The notes beneath the pieces are model-generated. The model searched no databases. It had not been told where the DNA came from and was given only the letters and a program-made list of their open reading frames with translations. DNA of 64,000 nucleotides, from assembly GCF_003797125.1 (NCBI RefSeq), contig NZ_RKKE01000008.1, positions 1 to 64,000 of the forward strand, in the 5' to 3' direction. A program made the position numbers and the translations under genes. Origin of the DNA: Shewanella frigidimarina. GTDB taxonomy: Bacteria; Pseudomonadota; Gammaproteobacteria; Enterobacterales; Shewanellaceae. Positions 7,784-16,724 of the stretch are shown one piece after another (the stretch's first letter is position 1; each line of letters begins with the position of its first letter).

Positions 7784-8428
7784 CTAGAATGAACCTGTAT
7801 CGAGCATTTTGTAACGGATAGCTAAACGGGTCAACTCAACGTCACCGCCGATCCCCAGTTTGGCAAATAGTCGATAACGATAACTATTGACTGTTTTAGG
7901 ACTTAAATTTAATTTTTCAGAAATATCATTAACCTTTTCACCATTGGTAATCATCATCATGATTTGCAATTCACGTTCAGACAAACTGCTAAATGGATTC
8001 TCGTCAGAGTGGTTAAATTGACTGAGCGCCATTTGCTGCGCAATTTCTGGCGACAAATAACGTTGACCACGAGCCACTTGAGTAATGGCTCGTAATACTT
8101 CTGGCGATGTGGAGCCTTTAGTTAAGTAACCAGAAGCACCTGCCTGCATTACTTTAGTCGGAAAAGGGTCTTCAGTTTGCACGGTTAATACAATAATTTT
8201 AGCGTCTGGCTGATAGCGCAAAATCTTACGGGTGGCTTCTAACCCACCCATACCAGGCATATTCATGTCCATTAAAATGACATCAGCTTCATTCTGTCGC
8301 GACCACTGTACAGCGGTTTCTCCATCGGGCGCTTCACCGATGACTTTAATACCGCGTTCATCTTCCAATATGCGACGAATGCCCGTTCTAACGAGTTCAT
8401 GGTCGTCAACCAAATATACAGATATCAA
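7784..8428 (-). CDS. uvrY: response regulator UvrY/GacA family
   Basis: The response regulator of the BarA/UvrY (GacS/GacA) system, which in relatives activates CsrB-type small RNAs and so relieves CsrA repression. The 214-residue protein has a receiver domain with VDDHELVRTG and the phospho-acceptor Asp in VILMDMNMPGMGG (about residue 54). A LuxR-type HTH at about 147-205 holds LSERELQIMMM and LSPKTVNSYRYRLFAKL. The start is a TTG at 8428 with AGGTGG six bases upstream; no better ATG exists and the N-terminus MISVYLVDDHE aligns with the family. It lies 44 bp upstream of uvrC. Confidence 0.93.
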   Translation of the reverse strand: MISVYLVDDHELVRTGIRRILEDERGIKVIGEAPDGETAVQWSRQNEADVILMDMNMPGMGGLEATRKILRYQPDAKIIVLTVQTEDPFPTKVMQAGASGYLTKGSTSPEVLRAITQVARGQRYLSPEIAQQMALSQFNHSDENPFSSLSERELQIMMMITNGEKVNDISEKLNLSPKTVNSYRYRLFAKLGIGGDVELTRLAIRYKMLDTGSF

Positions 8429-8674
8429 GTAAACCCACCTATTATTATGCGTAATTCATTTTTGAATTTTAGGGCCGTTTTTATATATGAAAATTTGTAT
8501 GTAAAATCTTATCGAAAAAATACTGGTTTCATTGCATATTTTACACATCTCACTTATCTGCCTGAATTTAGCATCTTTACATTTACTGACACAAGCAAAG
8601 TCAGTTATTAACGTGAAGATGGATATAAAACAGCCAGTTTTGTTGCCTTATTATTGCAATTTAACCTTTTTAAA

Positions 8675-9094
8675 TCATTCACCCTGCAAGGTGATAATAA
8701 TGGTACGAGCCGATGCATAATCGCGATGTTCACATAAATATAAACCTTGCCAAATACCCAAGTTCAAATGCCCATTGGTAATCGGTATAGACTGACAAGA
8801 ACCAATCAACGTCGACTTGATATGAGCAGGCATATCATCTGCACCTTCATAGGTATGCTGGAAGTATGGTGCACCTTCGGGTGCGAGTATATTAAAATGC
8901 CGTTCCAAATCACCACGGACCGTAGGATCCGCATTTTCGTTTATCGCCAGTGATGCTGAAGTATGCTGGATAAACACATGTAATAAGCCAACATTGATAC
9001 CTCTTAGCTCAGGCAGCTGCGCTATCACTTCATCAGTAATTAAATGAAATCCACGCTGCTGAGGATTAAGTGTCATCTCTCGTTGTAACCACAT
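8675..9094 (-). CDS. YjbQ/UPF0047 family protein
   Basis: A 139-residue protein of the YjbQ/UPF0047 family, small trimeric enzymes reported to have secondary thiamine-phosphate synthase activity; the physiological role is unclear. The family motifs HTSASLAINENADP (about residues 46-59), IKSTLIGSCQSIPITNG and LGIWQGLYLCEHRDY are present. I start at the ATG at 9094 (AAGGA nine bases upstream) rather than the TTG one codon earlier. It is monocistronic, transcribed toward the uvrY promoter region. Confidence 0.88.
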   Translation of the reverse strand: MWLQREMTLNPQQRGFHLITDEVIAQLPELRGINVGLLHVFIQHTSASLAINENADPTVRGDLERHFNILAPEGAPYFQHTYEGADDMPAHIKSTLIGSCQSIPITNGHLNLGIWQGLYLCEHRDYASARTIIITLQGE

Positions 9095-9097
9095 CAA

Positions 9098-9539
9098 ATA
9101 AATCCTTCTTTAAACGACATTTGCAGGTAGATCAGCAATTATGTAGCTTATCATCGACAATACTTTTGGCGGAATAATGGTAAATTATACACCTGATTAG
9201 GGTTACGTTTGAAACATCTTGCATTGATTTTCACGCAATTTACCTACCATTTACCGAACAAACGCCCAATAAATAGTAACATCAATATTTACCACTAAAA
9301 CAGATGTTTTGAGCCTTAACACTAAAAGTGGAGTAAACGTCACGATTGTGAGTGATTGTATTTAAATACACAGCAGCATAGAGCGGGTACGCCCAAGTGA
9401 TGAATACAATAAAAACAATATGATAATAATAAATTTAAAATCAGCTACCAATAACGCCAAAAGCAACGGCATAAATATACTGTGACAAGTTTATAGCACT
9501 GACATATATACAAAAAAATTGCACCAACGGCAAATAATA
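9098..9539. other. intergenic region, nothing recognised
   Basis: About 440 AT-rich bases between the yjbQ-family start and the terminator of the lipoprotein gene. I see no ORF, tRNA or clear structured element. Confidence 0.6.
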
Positions 9540-9571
9540 AAGCCCTTACATCTTTATTGATGTAAGGGCTT
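9540..9571 (-). terminator. terminator of the lipoprotein gene
   Basis: A perfect stem AAGCCCTTACATC / GATGTAAGGGCTT with a TTTATT loop, followed on the minus strand by TTATTATTT. It lies 35 bp beyond the stop of the lipoprotein gene. Confidence 0.85.
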
Positions 9572-9606
9572 CACAAAATCTGATTAATGCATTAGCAAAA
9601 TGATTG

Positions 9607-11442
9607 CTACGTACATGCTCCCCAAGTAATACCATCCTTACTGCACTGCTTAATATTAGTATTATTACTTTGCTCAGTTAACTGGGTCCAACTAATCATA
9701 CCAGTACTTGCATCATAGTTTTTCTCGGTGGTTACCCTATGCTCTTGAGAGTCGTCTGTTTTACGTTTATACCAACTAAAGTCAGCATCTTGTAAGCCAG
9801 TATCATCTGTAAATATATAACCATAATCAGTTAATAAAGTGACTAATTCTGTGGTTGAATATTCTGCAGAACGGTCTTGTAAATTAACCCAATCATTAAG
9901 CGTTGCAAACGCCCCATTAGTTTTAAATTGTGAAAACTGCATAAGATAATTAATATTGTTTTCGCTATAATCAACGTAATAAACACGCTCATAAGCTTGA
10001 GTAAAAATATCGGCCGTGAATTGACACTCACCAGTATCTGTTGAGTAGGTATTGCTTAGTGTAAATTGTACCGGTACGAGTTCGACGTCATGAGTAACCA
10101 TAACACTTTCGTTATTAAAACAAGTCTCTAACTGACCATCAGCGGTATTTCGCTCATCATAACTAGCGATGTACCTGCCATTGTCCCCCCATGAAAATGC
10201 GTTGTTATGACGGCGATAATAGACATATAGAACGGCATCAGTTACGTCGCCATTATCATCGCTTTCCATTCTTGCCGACTCTGAGAAAAATTGACTATCG
10301 TCAGGGTAGAAAACAACGATATCTCGGTACCAGACATTTTCAGTAAGCTGTTCTGCTGCAGGTGCTTTATCTAGATAATGAATAACTCGGATATAACTCG
10401 CGTCCTTGTAGGCATCATTAGTTAACAGTTCAGCTTTCTTCTTCAAACTTAAGCTTAACCCTGTCACATAACGGCGCGCCGTCTGTTGCAATGCTTGATT
10501 CCCATTTTCAATAAAGTCGCTGAATAGATCATCAATCGATATGTTAGATTTTCGAGTAAAATCGTCAATGGCTTCATTAATAAGCGAAGCATAATTCAGT
10601 TGGCTTTGAGGATTGTCAATGAGCTGTTGACAACTAGCTTGAAGAACCTCGGCATTTCTATCCATTGCGTTTGTACTGTTAACCGTAGGAGATGAAGATA
10701 ACATGTCCCAAACTGCCGACGTTAGTGGCGTAATATATGCGGCTTGTTCAGGATTAAACTGTCCATAAAGCGGAGGATAAATAAGTTGATAAGCAGAGGT
10801 AACCACGCCTTCGGTTTCATCAATTGCGCCGACAGGAACATCTACTCTTACCGGTACTAAAGTGGCACAAACTTGTTGCTCGGCATTATATTTCAACGAA
10901 TACTCGCCGCCTGCATCGGTGACATCATTTGGCTCATCTTCATCAAACACACCGTTATTGTTAATATCTAACCATACCGTAGCACCCATTAAATACCCAT
11001 CAATCACTCTCCCCTGATGCCCTTGTTGTAAAGGGATAGGTAATACAGTTAGTCGGGTTTCAACGCTGTTTGTTGCACCTTCATTATCGGTAACAGTCAG
11101 TTGGAAACTAAATTCGGTATCTAGTTGTACTTCAGGTGCAATAAAGCCTGTTACAGATTGCGTAGCATCAGAAAGCGCAACCGTGGGCGCGCCATTGTCA
11201 ATTTGTAGCCATTGATAGCTTTGGATTTGGCCATCGGAATCCACGCTGGCACTGCCATTTAATTGTACTTCGGTCAAAGAAATTACTGATGAAAGAGAGG
11301 CAATGTTAGCAACCGGAATAATATTTTCCGGCGGGGGCGGGGGCGGTGTCAATGGGGCTTGATCTGAGCTACTGTCATTTCCACCACCACATGCTGTTAA
11401 ACCCAGTAATGTGGTTAATGTTACTATCCTATGTAATTTCAC
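9607..11442 (-). CDS. large PKD/cadherin-like lipoprotein, function unknown
   Basis: A 611-residue predicted lipoprotein. The N-terminus has a signal peptide with lipobox LTAC, cysteine at about residue 18, followed by a Gly/Ser spacer and a proline run (PLTPPPPPPEN). Residues about 45-135 form an Ig-like/PKD-type domain (SVDSDGQIQSYQW, FSFQLTVTDNEGATNS). Residues about 145-185 carry a calcium-binding-like loop, WLDINNNGVFDEDEPND. The remaining 420 residues resemble no family I know. The start is a GTG at 11442 with AAGGA upstream. It is a single gene with its own terminator, probably anchored to the outer membrane facing periplasm or surface. Confidence 0.75.
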   Translation of the reverse strand: MKLHRIVTLTTLLGLTACGGGNDSSSDQAPLTPPPPPPENIIPVANIASLSSVISLTEVQLNGSASVDSDGQIQSYQWLQIDNGAPTVALSDATQSVTGFIAPEVQLDTEFSFQLTVTDNEGATNSVETRLTVLPIPLQQGHQGRVIDGYLMGATVWLDINNNGVFDEDEPNDVTDAGGEYSLKYNAEQQVCATLVPVRVDVPVGAIDETEGVVTSAYQLIYPPLYGQFNPEQAAYITPLTSAVWDMLSSSPTVNSTNAMDRNAEVLQASCQQLIDNPQSQLNYASLINEAIDDFTRKSNISIDDLFSDFIENGNQALQQTARRYVTGLSLSLKKKAELLTNDAYKDASYIRVIHYLDKAPAAEQLTENVWYRDIVVFYPDDSQFFSESARMESDDNGDVTDAVLYVYYRRHNNAFSWGDNGRYIASYDERNTADGQLETCFNNESVMVTHDVELVPVQFTLSNTYSTDTGECQFTADIFTQAYERVYYVDYSENNINYLMQFSQFKTNGAFATLNDWVNLQDRSAEYSTTELVTLLTDYGYIFTDDTGLQDADFSWYKRKTDDSQEHRVTTEKNYDASTGMISWTQLTEQSNNTNIKQCSKDGITWGACT

Positions 11443-11699
11443 TGTATATCCTTATCTTTTTTTGATTTTAAATTATTAGTTATTAGTGAATCAATTGTTG
11501 CAAAATATGAGTATTTTTAGTTAACAACAAAGAATACTATCACCAAGGTTTATTTTCGACAACAAAAAATGAAAATGAAAACAAAGGTTAACTAACATAA
11601 AAACATATACTTAAGTTTTTTCATTATGTCGAGGATGAATCGAGACCTTATAAGCATCAACTTTAGGCACAAAATGATGAACATATTAAAATCATTAAA
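11443..11699. other. AT-rich spacer before the PTS operon terminator
   Basis: No gene seen. It should contain the promoter of the lipoprotein gene, but I see no unambiguous -35/-10 pair. Confidence 0.5.
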
Positions 11700-11724
11700 A
11701 AGCCCCATCATTTCTGATGAGGCT
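11700..11724 (-). terminator. terminator of the PTS operon
   Basis: Stem AGCC(C)CATCA / TGATGAGGCT with a TTTC loop; on the minus strand it is followed by TTTTTAATG. It lies about 140 bp past the ptsG-like stop. Confidence 0.7.
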
Positions 11725-11863
11725 TATTCTTTTCAACGCTAATCGGACACTTTCCTAAAAAGCCTTTCCAACTTCAATTGTTAGCTATTCAGCATGTGGT
11801 AAATACTGTCATCCTATATTGTAATACTCATATATCTGACTGCATCACCTCTTCTTAACAGCT

Positions 11864-13615
11864 TCAGTCGGCAAAAGTCTCATTTAACACGCTGGCTAGT
11901 CCTGCTGTATTCATACTAAAAATTAAATGAACCAAGTTCAGATTTAAAACCAACATAGCTTCAATGCCATGGGCTTGAAGGGCGGTACTGTCTAATAGAC
12001 TGGCATCTTTCACTTCTAAGCGTAAACGATTATCAGCAATAGCACGACATGAACTCACGTCACCCAATAGTGGCAGGATAGCTTGAGCTTGCTCGCGATC
12101 TTTTGCTGAAATGTTAACCGTTGCTGTTGCTATTACAGGCGTGGGAGTAGCTGCAAGATAACCACCCGACGCGAGCATTTCATCAATTTCGGTACGTGAC
12201 ACTTCGGCGATAGTCCCCACAATGGCTTGTACTGCATTCCCCGAAATCAATACGCCACTGGCGCCTAACTGCTTCAATCTAGCCTGATCCACTTTACTGG
12301 TATCGCGCACATCCATCCGTAAGCGGGTAATACAAGAATCCACATTGACGAGATTCTCTGGTCCGCCAAAGGCTTCGATAAAGTTACGTGCTCTTTCTGT
12401 CCCTTCTGATGAAACGATCTCTAATTCGACATCCATCCGCCCTGGCGTTTTCAAGTCGAACTTCAAAATTAAGAATCTGAACACTACGTAATACAACGCC
12501 GCATAAATGAGACCTAGCACTACCAGTAGCCAGATTTTTTGCGAATTCCCCGAAAGAACAAGAAAATCGATTAAGCCATGAGAGAAAGAGGTTCCATGAA
12601 CCACACCCAGCATATTGACAAGCACATAAGCAAAACCAGCCATCAGCGCGTGTACAACATAAAGTAAAGGTGCAGCAAATAAAAATGCAAACTCGATAGG
12701 TTCAGTAATTCCGGTTAAGAATGCAGTTAACGCTGCCGAAATCATGATACTACCGACCATGACACGATTTTCTGGACGGGCAGTATGCCAAATCGCCATT
12801 GCAGCGGCAGGTAAACCAAACATTTTAAACAAATAGCCTCCTGCAAGTTGACCGAAGCCATTACCCGCAGCTCGACTCGCATCGTCCGCTTGCAAATAAC
12901 ACGTCAATACACCTGTTGCAGGTTTACCTAAACTGTCAACACAATTGCCCGCTTCGAAGAAGAAAGGCACATTCCATACATGGTGTAAACCGGCTGGAAT
13001 TAACGAACGCTCAACCACACCATAAATACCAAAGGCTAATGTTGGGTTTTGATATGCCGCCCAATGGGAAAATGCAGCAATAGCATTGCCTATCGGAGGC
13101 CAAATGAACGATAAGATGACTCCCGCAAAAATCGCTCCAAAACCAGTAATAATAGGCACACTTCGTTTACCTGAGAAGAATCCGAGATATGAAGGTAATT
13201 GAATTTTAAAGAAACGGTTAAATGTCGCTGCAGCAATAGCACCGGCAATCATACCGCCAAACACGCCCACATCAGTACCAGGTTCAAGTACGCCGATGGT
13301 TTTAACCATGATGGCATATCCCACTAAGGCCGCCATAGCAGCCACACCATCATTTTTAGCAAATCCTAACGCGATACCTATCGCGAATAGCAATCCCATA
13401 TTGCTAAAAATGGCTTCGCCCGCTTGTACCATTAACACATTGACGATATCGGGGAGCACACTAAAACCCGCGCTCCCAACGCCTAATAAGATACCCGCTA
13501 CGGGTAATACGGAAACCGGCAACATGACCGATTTGCCCACTTTTTGTAAAACCGAAAATGCGCCACTCATCATAGCCTTCTTCGGTTTAGCTGCTGTTAT
13601 TGTTTTAGATGTCAT
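11864..13615 (-). CDS. ptsG: PTS glucose transporter subunit IICB (PtsG-like), with extra C-terminal domain
   Basis: Imports and phosphorylates glucose (or a close hexose) using phosphate passed from enzyme IIA. Residues about 10-385 are the membrane IIC domain. LMLPVSVLPVAGILLGVGSA-like sequence, GLHHVWNVPFF, GITEPIEFAFLFAAP and GTSFSHGLIDFLVLSGNS track E. coli PtsG more closely than NagE. Residues about 400-480 are IIB with the phosphorylated Cys in DSCITRLRMDV. Residues about 505-583 look like a second, degenerate IIB (NRLRLEVKDASLLD) that PtsG lacks. It follows the fused IIA-HPr-EI gene by 37 bp. The exact sugar is inferred. Confidence 0.85.
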   Translation of the reverse strand: MTSKTITAAKPKKAMMSGAFSVLQKVGKSVMLPVSVLPVAGILLGVGSAGFSVLPDIVNVLMVQAGEAIFSNMGLLFAIGIALGFAKNDGVAAMAALVGYAIMVKTIGVLEPGTDVGVFGGMIAGAIAAATFNRFFKIQLPSYLGFFSGKRSVPIITGFGAIFAGVILSFIWPPIGNAIAAFSHWAAYQNPTLAFGIYGVVERSLIPAGLHHVWNVPFFFEAGNCVDSLGKPATGVLTCYLQADDASRAAGNGFGQLAGGYLFKMFGLPAAAMAIWHTARPENRVMVGSIMISAALTAFLTGITEPIEFAFLFAAPLLYVVHALMAGFAYVLVNMLGVVHGTSFSHGLIDFLVLSGNSQKIWLLVVLGLIYAALYYVVFRFLILKFDLKTPGRMDVELEIVSSEGTERARNFIEAFGGPENLVNVDSCITRLRMDVRDTSKVDQARLKQLGASGVLISGNAVQAIVGTIAEVSRTEIDEMLASGGYLAATPTPVIATATVNISAKDREQAQAILPLLGDVSSCRAIADNRLRLEVKDASLLDSTALQAHGIEAMLVLNLNLVHLIFSMNTAGLASVLNETFAD

Positions 13616-13652
13616 AATACAACCTTAGAAATTTTAATAGATTACCAAGTGA

Positions 13653-16244
13653 TCAACGTTTTTCAATATCGCCTTTAACGGCAAGTAACGTATTAGGATC
13701 TCGCATTAATGCTCGAACATCTTTGGCATCTGCACAGCTCATCGCTTTAGCAGCGATAAGCTGACACGCTTGCTGATTTAAATGACGCACTTGATGCTTC
13801 ACTTCTGGAATTGAAGGCACACTCACAGACAGTTCATCAATACCTAAGCCGACCAAAATTGGCACAGCATCTTTTTCGCCGGCCAATCCACCACAAATGC
13901 CAGCCCATTTACCTTTGGCATGCGCGGCCTTAACCGTCATATCGATCAGGCGTAATACAGCAGGATGCAATCCATCAGCAATGGCGGCTAACTTAGGGTG
14001 TCCACGATCAATCGCTAAGGTATATTGAGTCAAATCATTAGTACCAATGGAGAAAAAGTCGACATGTTCGGCCAACACATCTGCCATTACGGCTGCCGAT
14101 GGCACTTCAATCATGATGCCAATTTGGATCCCACTAATATCGATAGCCAATTTTTCGGCTTCTTCTTTAACGACTTGTTTGGCCAACTTAAGCTCAAACA
14201 AAGACGCTACCATAGGGAACATAATGCGTAAGTTTCCTGCATCAGCCGCTTTCAATAGTGCGCGAACTTGTTGTCGTAATACTGCAGGCTTATCTAAACC
14301 AACACGGATACCACGTTCACCGAGGAATGGATTATCTTCTTTAGGCAAAGGTAAATAGGCTAACGGCTTATCTCCTCCTACATCTAACGTACGTACAACT
14401 AAAGGACGCTGTCCTAACGTTTGCAGTACCGCACGATAGACTTGTTCCTGATCATCCTCTGAAGGTGCAACTGATTGGTCTTGATAAAGGAATTCAGAAC
14501 GCAATAAACCAACCGCTTCGCCTCCCATTTCAACTAATTTCTGGGCATCACTGACTTTAGCGATATTGCCGGCAATTTCAAATCGCACTCCATCTAAGGT
14601 AACGGCTGTCTCATCTTTGTGCGCGAAAGCCAAGGCTTTCTGCTGCTCAGCGACATTTTTAATCACATCAAGTTGCGCCATTTCAGCTTCAGTTGGCGAC
14701 AATAATAGATAACCTTTTGTTGTATCGAGTAACACCTCAGTACCGTGCAAGGTCATGATCTTAGCTTCAACACCAGCCATAGCAGCAATACCCATTGCTC
14801 TAGCTAAAATAGCACTGTGGCTCGATGCCCCTCCTAAAGTGGTGCAAATGCCTTTAACAAATGCGGGGTTTAGTTTGGCAGTATCTGAAGGGGTTAAATC
14901 TTTGGCGACTAAAATGGTATTTTCAGGGAGTTCAGCCGGAATAGTATCTTGAGACAATCCCGCCATAATACGTGAAACTCGATTACCAACGTCGATAAGG
15001 TCTGTTGCTCGTCCTGCGAGTAATGGGTTGTCCATTCCAGCAAGTTTGTCCGCTTGGCGACAAATACTCTTACTCCAGGCATAAGGAGCCGACTTACCTT
15101 GCTGTAATTCAATAATACAGTCATCGTACAAATCAGGGTCTGACATTAGCTCTTGGTGGGCCACAAAAATATCGGCTTTTTGCCCCATATCCTTGTTATG
15201 CAGCTCTTCAACCAGTTCGACTAAGGTTTGATTAGCCACCTTCATTGCATCGTCTAAAGTTTGCTGTTCAATCTGCGCATCGTCGGCAAAAGTGTCAAAC
15301 TTAGGCACTTCAGCTTTAATCACATATAAACGCCCTTTAACTTGACCGGGAGAGGCTTCCACACCAATAAGCTGACGTGGATCTTGGCTCGTTTGTAGTA
15401 GTAGTGATGGTTCGGAAAAAGGATCGAAGTCGCTTTCAACATTCTTAGTCACAAGTGAAGCATCGGCGCCCTCTTCACCTAAACCTGTGCTTATCGCCTC
15501 TGATAATGCTGCTATTGCTGCTTGCTGATCTTTACCTTTAGCGAGAATAACAATCTGCTCACCAAAAGCGATGTCTAACCCCATAAGACCAACCACACTA
15601 CGAGCATTTACTTGCTTGCCTGCTTTATCAATCATCACGTCACAGTCAAATGCTTTAATCGCAGTGACAATGGCAGCAGCAGGCCGAGCATGAATACCGG
15701 TTGGATTAATAACCACTATTGGCGCAGAGCTAACCATGTCATCTGACTTTGTTACAGCACGAGTTGCCGCTGATACCTCAGCACTAAATAACAGATCGCC
15801 CGCGTTGACAAATTGTTCAGTCGTTGGTGTTAACGTAATAATTCTGCTCATATCCGTGAGCAGTATGACGGTACGCAAACTTTTTACACCGCAGCCCACT
15901 TTATCTAAATCCAGCTCAATCAGTGGCGTTTTAGCTTTTACTGCATCACCCACTTTCACTAATGCCGTAAATCCTTCGCCTTTCAACTTAACGGTATCTA
16001 CACCTATATGAAGCAGGATTTCGATGCCTGTCGCCGTTAATAAAGTCACGGCATGCTTAGAAGGATGTATTTGAGTAACGGTGGCGTCACATGGAGCGTG
16101 AAGAATGTTTTCAGTAGGGTCTATCGCTAATCCATCACCCACCATCTTTTGGGAAAATGCGGCATCAGGAACCTGACTCAGTGGACAGCATACCCCCGTA
16201 AAAGGGGCCAGCAACTGAATTGTGGTTGAAGTTTTTTTATTCAT
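13653..16244 (-). CDS. fused PTS IIA(Glc)-HPr-enzyme I multiphosphoryl transfer protein
   Basis: Carries the whole soluble phosphate relay from phosphoenolpyruvate to the IICB transporter in one 863-residue chain. Residues about 1-155 are a Crr-type IIA with the active His in ILLHIGVDTVKL (His79). About 173-260 is HPr with the active His in NPTGIHARPAA (His185). About 295-863 is enzyme I, with its phospho-His in GGASSHSAILARAMG and the PEP-binding LRSEFLY and GTNDLTQYTLA regions. It is the first gene of a two-gene operon with the ptsG-like gene. The fusion makes the locus independent of the general ptsHI-crr proteins. Confidence 0.93.
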   Translation of the reverse strand: MNKKTSTTIQLLAPFTGVCCPLSQVPDAAFSQKMVGDGLAIDPTENILHAPCDATVTQIHPSKHAVTLLTATGIEILLHIGVDTVKLKGEGFTALVKVGDAVKAKTPLIELDLDKVGCGVKSLRTVILLTDMSRIITLTPTTEQFVNAGDLLFSAEVSAATRAVTKSDDMVSSAPIVVINPTGIHARPAAAIVTAIKAFDCDVMIDKAGKQVNARSVVGLMGLDIAFGEQIVILAKGKDQQAAIAALSEAISTGLGEEGADASLVTKNVESDFDPFSEPSLLLQTSQDPRQLIGVEASPGQVKGRLYVIKAEVPKFDTFADDAQIEQQTLDDAMKVANQTLVELVEELHNKDMGQKADIFVAHQELMSDPDLYDDCIIELQQGKSAPYAWSKSICRQADKLAGMDNPLLAGRATDLIDVGNRVSRIMAGLSQDTIPAELPENTILVAKDLTPSDTAKLNPAFVKGICTTLGGASSHSAILARAMGIAAMAGVEAKIMTLHGTEVLLDTTKGYLLLSPTEAEMAQLDVIKNVAEQQKALAFAHKDETAVTLDGVRFEIAGNIAKVSDAQKLVEMGGEAVGLLRSEFLYQDQSVAPSEDDQEQVYRAVLQTLGQRPLVVRTLDVGGDKPLAYLPLPKEDNPFLGERGIRVGLDKPAVLRQQVRALLKAADAGNLRIMFPMVASLFELKLAKQVVKEEAEKLAIDISGIQIGIMIEVPSAAVMADVLAEHVDFFSIGTNDLTQYTLAIDRGHPKLAAIADGLHPAVLRLIDMTVKAAHAKGKWAGICGGLAGEKDAVPILVGLGIDELSVSVPSIPEVKHQVRHLNQQACQLIAAKAMSCADAKDVRALMRDPNTLLAVKGDIEKR

Positions 16245-16395
16245 TGGAACTCCGAATTAAACACTTAACTGCATAATATTAATGTATTTTTATTTTTTTT
16301 GCAGTGAAAATAGTAAAAATGAAAAGCTGCTGCTTACATTATTACCCACTACTCCCTTATCAATCTGACTATTAGCACAACTAAATGAACGTCTT
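16245..16395. other. proximal leader of the PTS operon
   Basis: AT-rich spacer between the structured segment and the PTS start codon, with a long T-rich run near 16285-16300. No gene seen. Confidence 0.4.
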
Positions 16396-16561
16396 TAAGG
16401 AGACCAACGATTACCACTCCTTAATGCGTAGGGACAACGATACCCTTTAGGTGAATACCTTAGTGATCTGGCACTAACTTACCAAAGGTAAGATGTGATG
16501 TCCCAACCAGATCTTCAAGATATGATATTGGTAACAAAATTACTTAATTGTTACCAATATC
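16396..16561. promoter_or_regulatory. hairpin-dense segment, possible structured leader or operator cluster
   Basis: Five inverted repeats lie in 166 bp. They are TAAGGAG/CTCCTTA (16396-16423), AGGG/CCCT (16430-16446), AGGT/ACCT (16449-16460), GATCTGG/CCAGATC (16465-16513) enclosing CTTACCAAAGGTAAG (16478-16492), and a perfect 14-bp stem GATATTGGTAACAA/TTGTTACCAATATC (16524-16561). It lies upstream of the PTS operon and downstream of the porin gene, both on the minus strand. It matches no riboswitch class that I know. The last palindrome could alternatively be a repressor operator or the porin terminator. Confidence 0.45.
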
Positions 16562-16724
16562 CCAAAAAGTTAACAATCACCAGTACAGATTGAAAAAAGT
16601 TTCCTCTGTATTTAGCCTGACGTTTATTCACCTATAATCGAATCTAAAACATGTAATAAAACTGTCTACTTATATTAGCGTTAATTTAAGTTATTTTAGA
16701 GTGCATGTTGTATTTCAGCTTTAG

